DNA of 64,000 nt from Bacteroidota bacterium (GTDB lineage: Bacteria > Bacteroidota > Bacteroidia > Chitinophagales > Chitinophagaceae), in the NCBI GenBank assembly GCA_018267625.1, contig JAFDYC010000023.1, positions 1 through 64,000 on the forward strand. The letters run 5' to 3'. Below the pieces are notes generated by a model. That model was given only the letters and a program-made list of their open reading frames with translations, did no database searches and was not told the DNA's origin. Below, one piece after another: positions 8,511-17,838 of this stretch (position 1 is the stretch's first letter; every line of letters begins with the position of its first letter). The translations under genes were made by a program, and so were the position numbers.

Positions 8511-9991
8511 TAAAGCCTTTTGTTTTTCCGGATTTGGGCGAGGTAGGCAGTGAGGTCGGGGGAAGGGCGGAGGAGGAACAGGAGGCCGATGTAGGCTATC
8601 ATCAGCAAGAGACTTCTGTAGATAGTGTCTAAGATGGGATTAGGCCATGCAGGGAGGATAAAATTGAGTGCAAAGACCAGCAGACATGCGAAGAGCAGAC
8701 TCAGGCTGCCCTTATTGAAGGGCAACAATTTCATTTTTTGATACAGGAAAAGCAACTTGGCCAGATTAAAGGCGGCCAATGTTCCGGTGGCTACCCAGGC
8801 TGCTCCCATCAGGCCGTATTTAGGGATGAAAATGCGGTCGAGGACAAAAATGGAAATCAGCAGGAGCGCCGAAAGTCGGAAGGTGAATTTGTAGTGGTCT
8901 GTAATGCTGATGACCTCTGTATTCAGCCCGGTGGAAAGGTCTATGATCCGTCCCAGAGAGAGTACTAAAAAAGCCGGAGCAATAGCTTCGTAGCCTTTCG
9001 GCAGGATGGCAACGGCATTATGCAGGTTGGCCGCAATGAGCAGCCACATGGCCGCAGTGACCAATTGAATATTGACCGCCGAACGGGTAAAAAGCGAATC
9101 CAGCTCCGGGCTTTTATCAATAAAGGCTTCATTGAGCCTGGGGAAAGCAGCGCCGGACATCGCCCGGAAGGGAATGCTCAAAAAGGATATGAGCAACAAG
9201 GCGATATTATACACGGCCACATCCGCCAGACCATTCGGGGACAACATGCCGATGAGCAATATGTCGAGCATGCCGTTCAGGTTCAGAATGACAGTTAGCA
9301 GTAAATGATACCAGGCGTAGTGGACAATTTGATACAGCTCCTTTCGGTTGAAAACGCGCCAATCGAAACAGATTTGGAAGCCTCTGGTTCGTTTGGAGAG
9401 TGCAAAGAGTACCGCTACCGGAATGACATGCACGAGGACCGTTCCGATTACGAATTGATGAAAATCCAAAAACCCTGCATAAAAGAGGGCAATCAATAAG
9501 ACGTTGAGCAGGCGCAGCAGCACTTCCCGCATGGCCACGCTCAAGGCTACTTTCATGCGTGAGACGAGGTAATACTCAAACAGCATCATGTAGCTCATGA
9601 GCAAACCCAAGAGGGGCAGCCAGGCATAAAACTCTTCAATGTATTGGCGGTCGAAGCCCTTGTAGCGGCTAATGATGTAAGGCTCTGCCAGGAAATAGGG
9701 GATGCAAAACAGCGCCGTAGTAATCAGCGGGACGAGCAAAGAAAAACTGATTAGTACAGGCCTTCGTTTATCGTCTTCCGGGAAACGGGGGGCGTAGGCG
9801 TAAACAAGTGTAGCACTTCCAAATAAAATAAAAAGATGGAGTACAGCACCTTGGTTTAATAAGTTGCGAGAGACACCAACTAAGTTTTTTGGAAAGACTT
9901 CAGTGTAAACGTAATTAATTAGTGCGCCAAGAACAGCCCCAGTAAAAGTGACTAAGGTTGATTTAATCGCTTGTCGAAATACTATTCCCAC
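8507..9991 (-). CDS. Polysaccharide flippase (Wzx/MOP-type membrane protein)
   Basis: 494 residues with about 12-14 hydrophobic segments spread over the whole length and short polar loops, the pattern of the MOP (MATE/Wzx) exporter superfamily. The N-terminus, with SRNLLNQGAV after the first helix, matches Bacteroidota oligosaccharide flippases. It probably moves lipid-linked sugar units across the inner membrane for O-antigen or capsule synthesis. It is the last gene of a minus-strand set: class I methyltransferase, FkbM methyltransferase (10 bases upstream), flippase. The family is clear; the sugar carried is not. Confidence 0.85.
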   Translation of the reverse strand: MGIVFRQAIKSTLVTFTGAVLGALINYVYTEVFPKNLVGVSRNLLNQGAVLHLFILFGSATLVYAYAPRFPEDDKRRPVLISFSLLVPLITTALFCIPYFLAEPYIISRYKGFDRQYIEEFYAWLPLLGLLMSYMMLFEYYLVSRMKVALSVAMREVLLRLLNVLLIALFYAGFLDFHQFVIGTVLVHVIPVAVLFALSKRTRGFQICFDWRVFNRKELYQIVHYAWYHLLLTVILNLNGMLDILLIGMLSPNGLADVAVYNIALLLISFLSIPFRAMSGAAFPRLNEAFIDKSPELDSLFTRSAVNIQLVTAAMWLLIAANLHNAVAILPKGYEAIAPAFLVLSLGRIIDLSTGLNTEVISITDHYKFTFRLSALLLISIFVLDRIFIPKYGLMGAAWVATGTLAAFNLAKLLFLYQKMKLLPFNKGSLSLLFACLLVFALNFILPAWPNPILDTIYRSLLLMIAYIGLLFLLRPSPDLTAYLAQIRKNKRLY

Positions 9992-10001
9992 GCTGTATGT
10001 T

Positions 10002-10853
10002 TTATTGCCTAAAGCAATAAATATTCAATTGGATATCGTACCTATTATTAGTTACTTCCCTGAAAAAGGGAGTCGGATACACTTCAAACACTTCCCGCAT
10101 ATAAAATTGAAATCCAGCATCCTTAATGATAGTAAGTAATTCAATCAGCTTATATTCATCTTCGAAAGTAGAATGGTATTCGAGGAATATATTATCTACC
10201 ATTCCAAGTTTATCCTTGATGTCCTTTACAACTTCATATTCTGCTCCCTCAATATCTAATTTCAACAAGCTGACCCTGCGGTTTAAATACGTTCCTAAAC
10301 GCACCGCAGGAACATCATAAGTATGGTCATTCTGTGAACGTGCAATTGAACTTCCTAAACTACCATCCCCTTCAAATTGGAGGGTAGTTTCTTCATTCCA
10401 TACTGCTTCCTGGCGAAGCTCAACATTGGATAAGCCATACGAACGAACGTTTTTTTCCAGGAGTGCATAATTGTGACGGTCCGGTTCAAACGTTATAATT
10501 TTTGCACTAGGAAATAGCTTACTGAAATACAAAGTGCTCAGACCTATATTTCCTCCACAATCCAATATAAACGGGTTTGCACTAAGGCTAATTTTATAAC
10601 ACTCGTCAATAAAAATCTCTTCGATGCCATGTAACAAATCGGGAGCAACTGTATAAAAGAGTGGCTTCCCAAATAATGCATAGCTCTTTTCATGAGTTGA
10701 ATTGTCGTGCTTTAGCTTCTTTTCTTTAAACCAAGAAAGTCCCACCCGCTTCCGTTTCTGTAGTCTTGAATGCCTTCTTTTCAAGAATGAACTAATTATC
10801 TTAAACATTCGTGCGATGAATTTTAGAAACAGATTAAGGAGGCTTTTTTTCAA
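10002..10853 (-). CDS. FkbM family methyltransferase
   Basis: 283 residues from a TTG at 10853 that overlaps the stop of the upstream gene (TTGA); an ATG 15 codons in (10808) is the other possible start. The SAM-binding motif FILDCGGNIGLSTLYFSKL, the acidic motif ITFEPDRHNYALLEKN and the FkbM signature LLKLDIEGAEYEVV are all present. FkbM enzymes add methyl groups to hydroxyls, often on sugars of surface glycans. The basic N-terminal 40 residues could lie against the membrane. It sits between another methyltransferase and a flippase, so the substrate is probably a surface polysaccharide. Confidence 0.85.
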   Translation of the reverse strand: MKKSLLNLFLKFIARMFKIISSFLKRRHSRLQKRKRVGLSWFKEKKLKHDNSTHEKSYALFGKPLFYTVAPDLLHGIEEIFIDECYKISLSANPFILDCGGNIGLSTLYFSKLFPSAKIITFEPDRHNYALLEKNVRSYGLSNVELRQEAVWNEETTLQFEGDGSLGSSIARSQNDHTYDVPAVRLGTYLNRRVSLLKLDIEGAEYEVVKDIKDKLGMVDNIFLEYHSTFEDEYKLIELLTIIKDAGFQFYMREVFEVYPTPFFREVTNNRYDIQLNIYCFRQ

Positions 10854-11560
10854 TGTTTTAAGGCTACAACAATAAAATTGGTTGTAACGAAATCTTCATC
10901 ATGATCCAGATTATCTAAGCCTTTGTAGATGATGTTGATTGCATATTTGCCTGAATATCTGTACAGTAAATACAATACCTTTCGGATGAATCCTTTTTTA
11001 TTTTTTAGGCTACTGGTAAGAATTGATTGCTTTAACTGGCCCAATGCGGCCCATTTTCCCCCATTCGGCTTTATATTAACTACCTCAAAGCCCGCCTTCT
11101 CCATAATGTATTGTAACCCATAACGTGTAAACCGGAAGAAGTCGTAGGGCACTTCATGATGTTCCCATACCATGGGCGCCGACAGGATAATTTTTCCGCC
11201 AGGCTTCAGCAGTCGGTATGATTCCTGAAGCATTTTCAAATGATCTTCCACATGCTCCAGCACCTGGGTAGAGAAAACGGTATCAAAGGATTGGTCCGGC
11301 AAGGGAATCTCCGTGGACAAACACAGCAAATCCACTTTATGTTCTGAAGACTGAATGACATCACAACCAAAATAGGAGTCCGTTTGGGTAAACAAGGGTT
11401 CGTAGGGCTTATTTCCGCAGCCTACATCCAGGACGGCCCCTCTGCCATGTTCGCTGACTGCATGTGCAACATCCCGAAACAGAAACGTGAAATGCAGGTA
11501 GTTGGGATCCGTAAAATTGGTCTTGAAATAATTCAGCCGAGGCAGGTTTTCAGCCCTCAT
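10850..11560 (-). CDS. Class I SAM-dependent methyltransferase
   Basis: 236 residues. The SAM-binding motif AVLDVGCGNKPYEPLF, the acidic loop FGCDVIQS, the motif LPDQSFDTVFSTQVLEHVED and LLKPGGKIILSAP are those of Methyltransf_11-type enzymes. These are common in polysaccharide clusters, where they methylate sugar or lipid carriers, but this family has many substrates. First gene of the three-gene minus-strand set; a promoter-like TATCTTTG lies about 40 bases before its start. It is divergent from the glycosyltransferase at 11651. Confidence 0.85.
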   Translation of the reverse strand: MRAENLPRLNYFKTNFTDPNYLHFTFLFRDVAHAVSEHGRGAVLDVGCGNKPYEPLFTQTDSYFGCDVIQSSEHKVDLLCLSTEIPLPDQSFDTVFSTQVLEHVEDHLKMLQESYRLLKPGGKIILSAPMVWEHHEVPYDFFRFTRYGLQYIMEKAGFEVVNIKPNGGKWAALGQLKQSILTSSLKNKKGFIRKVLYLLYRYSGKYAINIIYKGLDNLDHDEDFVTTNFIVVALKH

Positions 11561-11597
11561 AAATATTCGGAACGGGGAAGTAGTAATTGTGTGGCGC

Positions 11598-11605
11598 CAA
11601 AGATA
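11598..11605 (-). promoter_or_regulatory. Promoter -7 element, methyltransferase-flippase operon
   Basis: On the minus strand the bases read TATCTTTG, a perfect match to the Bacteroidota -7 consensus TAnnTTTG. The start codon of the methyltransferase is 38 bases further on. No good TTG is seen at the -33 position. Confidence 0.5.
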
Positions 11606-11650
11606 GACTGAGCCTCTCAGTAGTAATCCTGCATCCGGTTACTTTGCCGC

Positions 11651-12814
11651 ATGAACTCAAAGAAGCGCATCCTGTTCGTTTCTCACGAAGCTTCTTTTAC
11701 CGGTGCCCCCATCCTGCTTCTGAATCTCATCGCTCTGGTACAGTCGGAACATCATTTTGATATCCGGGTGCTTTGTGTGCGCGATGGAGCCATGAAGCCG
11801 GCATTTTCTCGCTTAGCCCCATGCTCTTGCCTGAAAGCCGCAGATATGTATCATGAGGAAAGCTTGTTTAAGAGAGGGTTCAACAAGCTGCTTTTTGGAT
11901 TCAGACTGATTGCATTCATACCTAAATGGATGGGTAGTGATTTTGTCTTTAACAACACAGTGGGCAATGGAAAAGTGTTGCGTTTCTTCTTTCGCTTCAG
12001 GAAGCTGCCGGTTGTCTCCTATATACACGAGCTAGAGGCATCCATCCGCCATGCTGCAGCCAACGGGGAAGCACAACTCACGTTTGATTTATCCGAAAAA
12101 ATCCTCTCACCAAGCCGGTACAACCAGGAAATCCTGCAACAAATTTTCCATATTCCGCCGGCTAAGTCCGGGTTGCTGCGTTATCTAATCAAGACGCAAT
12201 TGGAGGAGCGGGAACTGGGGCAGCTTAGGGAACTAAAGCAAAAATCGAAACAGGCATTCTGTAAGAAACATCAATTACAGCCCGATGCGCTGCTGATTTT
12301 GGGCATGGGCACTTTTGACCGGAGGAAAGCAGTAGATCTATTTGTTCAGACGGCTGTCCGCTTGAATAATCCCAATTTTCAGTTTGTCTGGATGGGGATG
12401 AGCCGGGAGCCTGAATTTCGGCAGGAAGTGGAGCAATTCATCCAAGAGCAGGGTGTAACAAACTTCCACTATTTAGGCCCCGTTGAACACGACCTACACC
12501 ACTACCTTCCTTTTGATTTGTTCTTCCTGTCCTCCCGGGAAGACCCCTATCCATTAGTAGTCTTAGAAGCTGCTTCTGTTCAAATACCTACCCTCTGTTT
12601 TTCCGGCTCGGGCGGAATTATTGATTTCGTCACGGAGGAAAATGGATGGATTGCAGCAGACTTTTCCCCCGAAAAGGCAGCCCGGAATATTGCCCAAATC
12701 AGCACAGCAGACATTAGTGCAAAGGGGCTTTCAGCACAAAGCAAAGTGCATCAATGGCATTTTGATGCTTCCGCGATTTATGAAAGCTTCCGTAGCCTGA
12801 CGGGATGGTCCTGA
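11651..12814 (+). CDS. GT4-type glycosyltransferase
   Basis: 387 residues with the two-lobed GT-B layout. The N-lobe begins KKRILFVSHEASFTGAPILLLNLI, the glycine and alanine loop that binds the acceptor. The C-lobe has LILGMGTFDRRKAVDLFVQTA, FVWMG, and the donor-binding region with FFLSSREDPYPLVVLEAAS (the E-x7-E type motif of GT4). It should transfer a sugar from a nucleotide donor during surface glycan synthesis. Its plus-strand neighbour on the left is divergent. A promoter-like TTACTTTG ends three bases before the ATG, suggesting a nearly leaderless mRNA. Confidence 0.87.
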   Translation: MNSKKRILFVSHEASFTGAPILLLNLIALVQSEHHFDIRVLCVRDGAMKPAFSRLAPCSCLKAADMYHEESLFKRGFNKLLFGFRLIAFIPKWMGSDFVFNNTVGNGKVLRFFFRFRKLPVVSYIHELEASIRHAAANGEAQLTFDLSEKILSPSRYNQEILQQIFHIPPAKSGLLRYLIKTQLEERELGQLRELKQKSKQAFCKKHQLQPDALLILGMGTFDRRKAVDLFVQTAVRLNNPNFQFVWMGMSREPEFRQEVEQFIQEQGVTNFHYLGPVEHDLHHYLPFDLFFLSSREDPYPLVVLEAASVQIPTLCFSGSGGIIDFVTEENGWIAADFSPEKAARNIAQISTADISAKGLSAQSKVHQWHFDASAIYESFRSLTGWS

Positions 12815-12820
12815 TAAGGA

Positions 12821-15800
12821 TTACCGAATTAGACTCAGATTCCCCGTTTTCTGATAATGGCTTCCGTCAATAAAATGGGCTTGAAGCACATAGGCGTAAG
12901 TGTCCTCTTCCTGGGGCTGGCCTTTGAACGAGCCATCCCAGCCTTTTGCCAGGTCTTTAGTTTCAAAGACTAATTGTCCCCAGCGGTTGAAGACCTTCAG
13001 GCTGAAGCTTTCCACACCGCTGCCCCGGACGTAGAGCACGTCATTGGCACCATCGCCATTGGGCGAAAAGGCACTGGGCACAGCTATCACCAGATGCACA
13101 TCTGCATCCAGCATTTTGCAAATCGTGTCCTTACAACTTCCATTGCTGGCAACTAAGCACACTTGAAAGGTGCCGCTCTTGAGATACAGGTGTTTGGGAT
13201 CTTTTTCAGTACTTGTTGCAGCATCGCCGAAGCTCCAGGCATAGGTTGTAGCACCGCTACTCAAGTTGTAAAACTGAAAGAGAGTGTTCGCAATCGGCGG
13301 ACGGGGTGTGTAGTCAAAGTTTGCCTTCACGGCGGGCACTACGTTTACAACAAACGTATCGCTGAAGCTGCAACCGGGGCCAGCATCTACGGCAACCACG
13401 TACATAGTGGTGCTGGATGGAGACGCTATCGGATTGAAGATGGTCGTGCTGCTCAGCCCCAAAGCGGGCGACCAGGAATATGAAACCGCACTGTCGTAGG
13501 TATGGAGCTGTACCGACTGGCCCAGGCAAATCGTGGTATCCTTTCGCTTGCCCTTGAAAGGCGTTACGACTACATCTTTGGTGATGGTCAGGATGCAACC
13601 GTTTGCATCTATTACCCTTAGGCTTACCTGATACGTGCCTGCGCCGGGGAAGCTGAACGTGGGGCTGGCCTGACTGGAGCTGCTGCCACCGGGGAAGTCC
13701 CACTGATAGGAGCTATAGCGATACCCTGCGGGTAAGGCTGTGAATTGAACCGTATTGCAGGACACCGACTGGTAGCTGAAGTCCAAGGTCATGGTTGTGC
13801 CCGCTTTGAACGTGTCTGTTGGTGATACAAATACAAGTGTGCTTATTGTCTGTCCCTGAGAACCGGGCATTGCACCATGTGCTATACCAGCGGCTTGCGG
13901 AATAATACCGTTTGCTCCTCCAGACACATTTGCACTGCTCAAAGAACCTGAGATTCCCGAATTCACCGAGACTAATCCACCACCGCCCCCTCCTCCAGGG
14001 CCATGATAAAAGTGAAGGGATAATGATAGTGCGTTCTGGTACAGATCAGCTCCTTTACCCCCTTTTGAAGAAAGGTTTGGATTGGAATAGGTCAGGGCAT
14101 TAATTAAAATTGTCCCCCCGCCACCGCCACCGCCGGTACCGTCATCTATACAATTAGTTCCTGGACCATTACATTCAGGTGCATTGCCTCCATCCGCTGC
14201 AATCCTATAGCCGTTTCCTGAAAGGGAACCTGCATTAATTAAAATAATGCCTCCACCGCTTCCGCCATTACTGATTGTTTGCTCATTCACATGACCAGCT
14301 CCGCCGCCGCCACCGAGAAAGGCTCTGGAAGAAGTACTAACCGCTAAACCTCCTAAACCTCCATAAATGTTTGTTCCTGTGCTGCCACTACACTCTCCAT
14401 ATTCCTGACCTCCAAGGCCACCTGCACCTGCATTGCTTCCACCTCCTCCCCCTGAATTGTGGGTATTACCTCCGCCCCCTCCATTCGCAAGCTTGCCGCG
14501 GCCATATGACTTGTCAATGCCAACGGTCGTTATCCCTTCCCCTTTTTGAGCACTCGTGTCAAAATTTGGACGGTGATAATATCCCGTTTCATTACAACGA
14601 TAATTACCTCCCCGATAATACGGATTGGACAAGCCTCCCTCAAACCCATTCCCGCTCACATCAATATCATCATTCAAGGTCAGTGTGCCGGCCACATTAA
14701 TGGCAAATACTCCTCCTTTGGTTCCATTCCAGGGCATGCAGGTATGCTTCGAATTGACGCTGTATGATGAGAAGTTAGGAACCCGCACAAACTGCACCAG
14801 GCCCCGAGGAATGTCGTAGGCTTTCTTCACCTGATAAAACAGGGTAATCATATTGCCACTGACGCTTTTGATGGTGTTGAATTCATAGTTACCTGCGCCG
14901 TTGAGGTTCAGAACATCGCCGAAGGATGCAGAGTTGCTCGTGTCAATCGTAGCGCCTTTCATCTGAATCATCAGCACGGTGTCGCCGGCATGAAAACTTC
15001 TACCGTCATCCACCATAAAGGCATTGTCGCAGTTCAATGAGCGCTGCGTAACTGCTGCATATTGATTGATGGTAATCCCTGAACTGCCTTTCAGGTTGCA
15101 CAGCGAGTCAATTTCCTGTTGATTGAGCACACGGTTGTAAAGGCGCAGTTCGTCCAGTAAGCCTTTAAAAAACAGAGGATCATTGTTCCACCATTGACCT
15201 AATCTCAAGGTACCGGCCGTGCAGGAATCAACTAACGTATTTGAGGCCGTACCTGACACTGTGGTTCTGGCGGCCAAGAGCCCATTCAAATAAATGGATT
15301 TAACGCCACTATCAAACGTCATCACGACACAATACCACTGATTGGCGTTTATCAATGAGTTTGTAGTAGTGTAGTGTGTAAAATTGCCGCTACTGGCCAT
15401 GAGGCAATTGCCTTGATGATTCGTGCCGAGCAACATTCCTGAAAGCGTGAAGGCAGGCGCATTAAAGGCTACCTGAAACTGAGCGTTGTTTGGCACACTG
15501 TATAAATCTGCCCGGGCCATAATCGTTTGACATCTGGTGGCTAGCGTTTGGAAACGAAATGCGAAACTGAATTTGTGGCTAAAGTTGAAAGACGGTACCC
15601 CTATGTCCACCCAATCATCAAACCCATCAAAAGAAGCCGCATTATTTGCATTCCCCCACTGGTCTGTCCCGAAGGTGGTACCGTTCATGGCAGTGCCATT
15701 GTTACCATTCCCGCTGGCATCATTAAAAGTGCCGTTGAACGGATAATAAGCCACCAGCCCATTACTCAGATTCACCTGGGCTTTACCCGCAAAAGCGAGT

Positions 15801-15889
15801 AACAAAAAGGCCAGAAACAAAGACAAGGAGTAAAAAAATCTCACGATGATGCTTGCAAAAAAGATTCGAACTGAAAAATGGGTACGCAA
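12821..15889 (-). CDS. Large T9SS type B surface protein with LamG-like, Gly-rich and PKD domains
   Basis: 1022 residues. After a signal sequence (hydrophobic to about residue 37) comes a LamG/concanavalin-like domain (from LVAYYPFNGTFNDASGNGN, to about residue 265; it ends RLYNRVLNQQEIDSLC). A beta region and a long glycine-rich segment (roughly 440-700, many GGGGG runs) follow, then a PKD domain (YQWDFPGG, AGTYQVSLRV), an Ig-like stretch (ICLGQSVQL) and a second PKD domain (YAWSFGDA). The final 90 residues are the gliding-motility-associated type B T9SS tail: PSAFSPNGDGANDVLYVRG then VFNRWGQLVFE. It is probably a cell-surface adhesin or matrix protein. It lies 6 bases after the glycosyltransferase at 15896-17092, so the two share a transcript. 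Confidence 0.85.
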   Translation of the reverse strand: MRTHFSVRIFFASIIVRFFYSLSLFLAFLLLAFAGKAQVNLSNGLVAYYPFNGTFNDASGNGNNGTAMNGTTFGTDQWGNANNAASFDGFDDWVDIGVPSFNFSHKFSFAFRFQTLATRCQTIMARADLYSVPNNAQFQVAFNAPAFTLSGMLLGTNHQGNCLMASSGNFTHYTTTNSLINANQWYCVVMTFDSGVKSIYLNGLLAARTTVSGTASNTLVDSCTAGTLRLGQWWNNDPLFFKGLLDELRLYNRVLNQQEIDSLCNLKGSSGITINQYAAVTQRSLNCDNAFMVDDGRSFHAGDTVLMIQMKGATIDTSNSASFGDVLNLNGAGNYEFNTIKSVSGNMITLFYQVKKAYDIPRGLVQFVRVPNFSSYSVNSKHTCMPWNGTKGGVFAINVAGTLTLNDDIDVSGNGFEGGLSNPYYRGGNYRCNETGYYHRPNFDTSAQKGEGITTVGIDKSYGRGKLANGGGGGNTHNSGGGGGSNAGAGGLGGQEYGECSGSTGTNIYGGLGGLAVSTSSRAFLGGGGGAGHVNEQTISNGGSGGGIILINAGSLSGNGYRIAADGGNAPECNGPGTNCIDDGTGGGGGGGTILINALTYSNPNLSSKGGKGADLYQNALSLSLHFYHGPGGGGGGGLVSVNSGISGSLSSANVSGGANGIIPQAAGIAHGAMPGSQGQTISTLVFVSPTDTFKAGTTMTLDFSYQSVSCNTVQFTALPAGYRYSSYQWDFPGGSSSSQASPTFSFPGAGTYQVSLRVIDANGCILTITKDVVVTPFKGKRKDTTICLGQSVQLHTYDSAVSYSWSPALGLSSTTIFNPIASPSSTTMYVVAVDAGPGCSFSDTFVVNVVPAVKANFDYTPRPPIANTLFQFYNLSSGATTYAWSFGDAATSTEKDPKHLYLKSGTFQVCLVASNGSCKDTICKMLDADVHLVIAVPSAFSPNGDGANDVLYVRGSGVESFSLKVFNRWGQLVFETKDLAKGWDGSFKGQPQEEDTYAYVLQAHFIDGSHYQKTGNLSLIR

Positions 15890-15895
15890 AAAAGG

Positions 15896-17092
15896 TTAGT
15901 TGGCGCGCAAGAGTAAGTGCCGGTAAGCGTCCGTGAACGCAGATTTTGAAAAATGTGTCTGTGCATAGTCGAAGGCAGCAACCGACAGGCTCCGGCGCAA
16001 ATCCAAGTCGCTGAACAGCATCTGTATGAAGGCTTCCCCCTGGGCTACGACCGCTTGTTCATCGTCCACCGGCTCGATGAGCAGGGCGTTCTGCTGATGG
16101 GTCAGGTGCGTTTTGTTGCCCGGCAATGCCGTTACCACGGGGATACATCCCTGGGCCATCCCTTCTTTGATAAACATCGGGAACCCTTCGTAGGAAGAGG
16201 TGAGGATGATTAAGTGGCATGATGCGTAAAGCGCTTGCATGGCTACGGGGTCATTGATACGACCATGCATAACAGACATCTTTTTAACTGAAAAGGTTAG
16301 ATCCTCCTCCACATTTCCTGCAAAATGAAACTGTACCGGAAGTCCCTGTTCATAACAGGATGCAGCAATGCGGTCAATTAACCATACCCTTTTTTGTGCC
16401 CCACCCCGTCCTGCGTACAGCACCTGTAACGGGGGAAAGGGCTTTTCGGGAAGCAGCGCCGGAAGTAGTACGCCAGGCTCAATGACCCGGATACGTTCCC
16501 CAAACGACACCGGCACCCCTGCCTCAGCATATTGGTTACGGATGTTCGTTGCCGTAAAAAAATCAACAACGATTCTATGGTCTAAGAAGGTATGGTTGGC
16601 TAAGCCAAAAAACTCCATCCCCTTTTTCCCATAGGTGAAATTGTGCAGCAGTTCGATGCGTTGAAAATCCGAGCGGAGCCAGGGCAGCAGGTCGTAGAAA
16701 AAAGTGCTGTTGGCACTAAGAATTTTCAGGTTGTGTTGGCGATTTAGAAAAAAGGCCCAATAGTGAACTGCAAACAAGCGGAACAAGAGGTTGTCGCACC
16801 AGAAATGAATGTCCAGAAGGGAGCAATTCGGTATGGCTTCGAAAGCAGCCTTCATCCCGTTGTCGGGCGATTTTCGGGTAAAGAAGACCTGCTTGGGATG
16901 CTCCGAAATACTTTCCAGGATATCTATATGAACCCGTTGAGCGCCGCCCATCGAGTAACGATCGAAGAAAAAGACATGCTCCGCAGCGCATCGTTTCCGC
17001 CATCGGGCAAAAGGATAGACCAACAAAAGAGAAGGCAGCCAGGAAATTTTTAAAAGCAGCCTGAAGACCCGAATCTTGGTGAGATTATGCAC
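15896..17092 (-). CDS. GT4-type glycosyltransferase
   Basis: 398 residues. The start is a GTG at 17092; no in-frame ATG lies nearby upstream. The N-lobe has FFFDRYSMGGAQRVHIDIL, the classic GGA(Q/E)R loop of GT4 enzymes. The C-lobe has VLYAGRGGAQKRVWLIDRIA and ILTSSYEGFPMFIKEGMA, the donor-sugar-binding EGFP...KE motif. Likely a sugar transferase of the same surface-glycan pathway as its neighbours; donor and acceptor are unknown. It is followed directly by the large T9SS protein, which raises the possibility that this enzyme helps glycosylate that protein (speculative). Confidence 0.85.
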   Translation of the reverse strand: MHNLTKIRVFRLLLKISWLPSLLLVYPFARWRKRCAAEHVFFFDRYSMGGAQRVHIDILESISEHPKQVFFTRKSPDNGMKAAFEAIPNCSLLDIHFWCDNLLFRLFAVHYWAFFLNRQHNLKILSANSTFFYDLLPWLRSDFQRIELLHNFTYGKKGMEFFGLANHTFLDHRIVVDFFTATNIRNQYAEAGVPVSFGERIRVIEPGVLLPALLPEKPFPPLQVLYAGRGGAQKRVWLIDRIAASCYEQGLPVQFHFAGNVEEDLTFSVKKMSVMHGRINDPVAMQALYASCHLIILTSSYEGFPMFIKEGMAQGCIPVVTALPGNKTHLTHQQNALLIEPVDDEQAVVAQGEAFIQMLFSDLDLRRSLSVAAFDYAQTHFSKSAFTDAYRHLLLRAN

Positions 17093-17157
17093 AAATAAGA
17101 ATGCAGAAAATAGGCCACGAAACTAAGCCTGCAAAAGCCTACTACCGCTTGCAAGAC

Positions 17158-17187
17158 TTGGCCATTGGGCTACCGGTTGTAAGTTTG
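17158..17187 (+). promoter_or_regulatory. Main promoter of the nuo operon
   Basis: TTG (17158-17160), 19 bases, then TAAGTTTG (17180-17187): a full match to the Bacteroidota -33/-7 promoter form. Transcription should begin near 17194-17196, giving a leader of about 30 bases before the nuoA ATG at 17225. Confidence 0.75.
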
Positions 17188-17224
17188 TGGGTCTCAAAAT
17201 CTCAGCGCGGCTGCGCCTTTTCTC

Positions 17225-17617
17225 ATGCATATTTCCCTGCTTCAGGCAGCTACGGACAGCCCCCTCAGCTACTTTGCCATCGTTCTTCAGCTTGTTATTG
17301 CCATCGGCTTTGTGGGGGTTATGATGGCCGTCACCCACTTGCTGGGCCCTAAACGCCATACCCGCGATAAGCTGGCCGGTTTCGAAAGTGGTATCCCCAG
17401 CATCGGCAATGCCCGCCAGCCCGTAGCCATCAAGTATTTCCTGGTGGCCATCCTCTTTGTGCTGTTCGATGTGGAAGTCATCTTTTTCTATCCCTATGCC
17501 GTCAATTTCCGCGAACTAGGCACTCAGGGTTTTTTAGCAGTCGTAATGTTTGTGGCTTTCTTCATCGTGGGCTTCACCTACATCATCAAGAAAGGTGCTT
17601 TAAAATGGGAAGACTAA
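17225..17617 (+). CDS. nuoA: NADH-quinone oxidoreductase subunit A
   Basis: 130 residues, three membrane helices. The conserved block KRHTRDKLAGFESGIPSIGN on the loop after helix 1, and ILFVLFDVEVIFFYPYA on helix 2 with its acidic residues, identify subunit A (ND3 homologue). It sits at the junction of the membrane arm and the peripheral arm of complex I, near the quinone site. First gene of the operon, with a strong promoter upstream. A gap of 221 bases separates it from nuoB. Confidence 0.96.
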   Translation: MHISLLQAATDSPLSYFAIVLQLVIAIGFVGVMMAVTHLLGPKRHTRDKLAGFESGIPSIGNARQPVAIKYFLVAILFVLFDVEVIFFYPYAVNFRELGTQGFLAVVMFVAFFIVGFTYIIKKGALKWED

Positions 17618-17838
17618 CCGCCAGAACAAATGATATGGAATTGAAAACTGAGGTAGTAATGAATCGTGAAGCCCTGAAAGACGCAGAAAAAGTTTCCATG
17701 GAAATGACTTGGGCAAGCTGTTACTCTTCTGTTTTCCCCAAAAGGTTTCCCTTTCATTTTTTCACTCAACATTTTCCAACAACTACCTGTACCCAGCCTG
17801 CTTGTTGCCCCTTCAACCTTCGAATTTTTCTATAGAAA
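17618..17838. other. Gap between nuoA and nuoB
   Basis: This 221-base gap is larger than most in the operon. A frame open from 17605 to 17835 would give 76 residues with a plausible helical start (MELKTEVVMNREALKDAEK) but a Phe-, Pro- and Cys-rich tail that looks non-coding. I do not call it a gene. Nothing else is recognised. Confidence 0.5.

Noticed and set aside
17605..17835. 76-codon open frame between nuoA and nuoB
   Set aside because: It overlaps the end of nuoA, its second half is rich in Phe, Pro, Thr and Cys without pattern, and no complex I subunit of this kind is known at this position.
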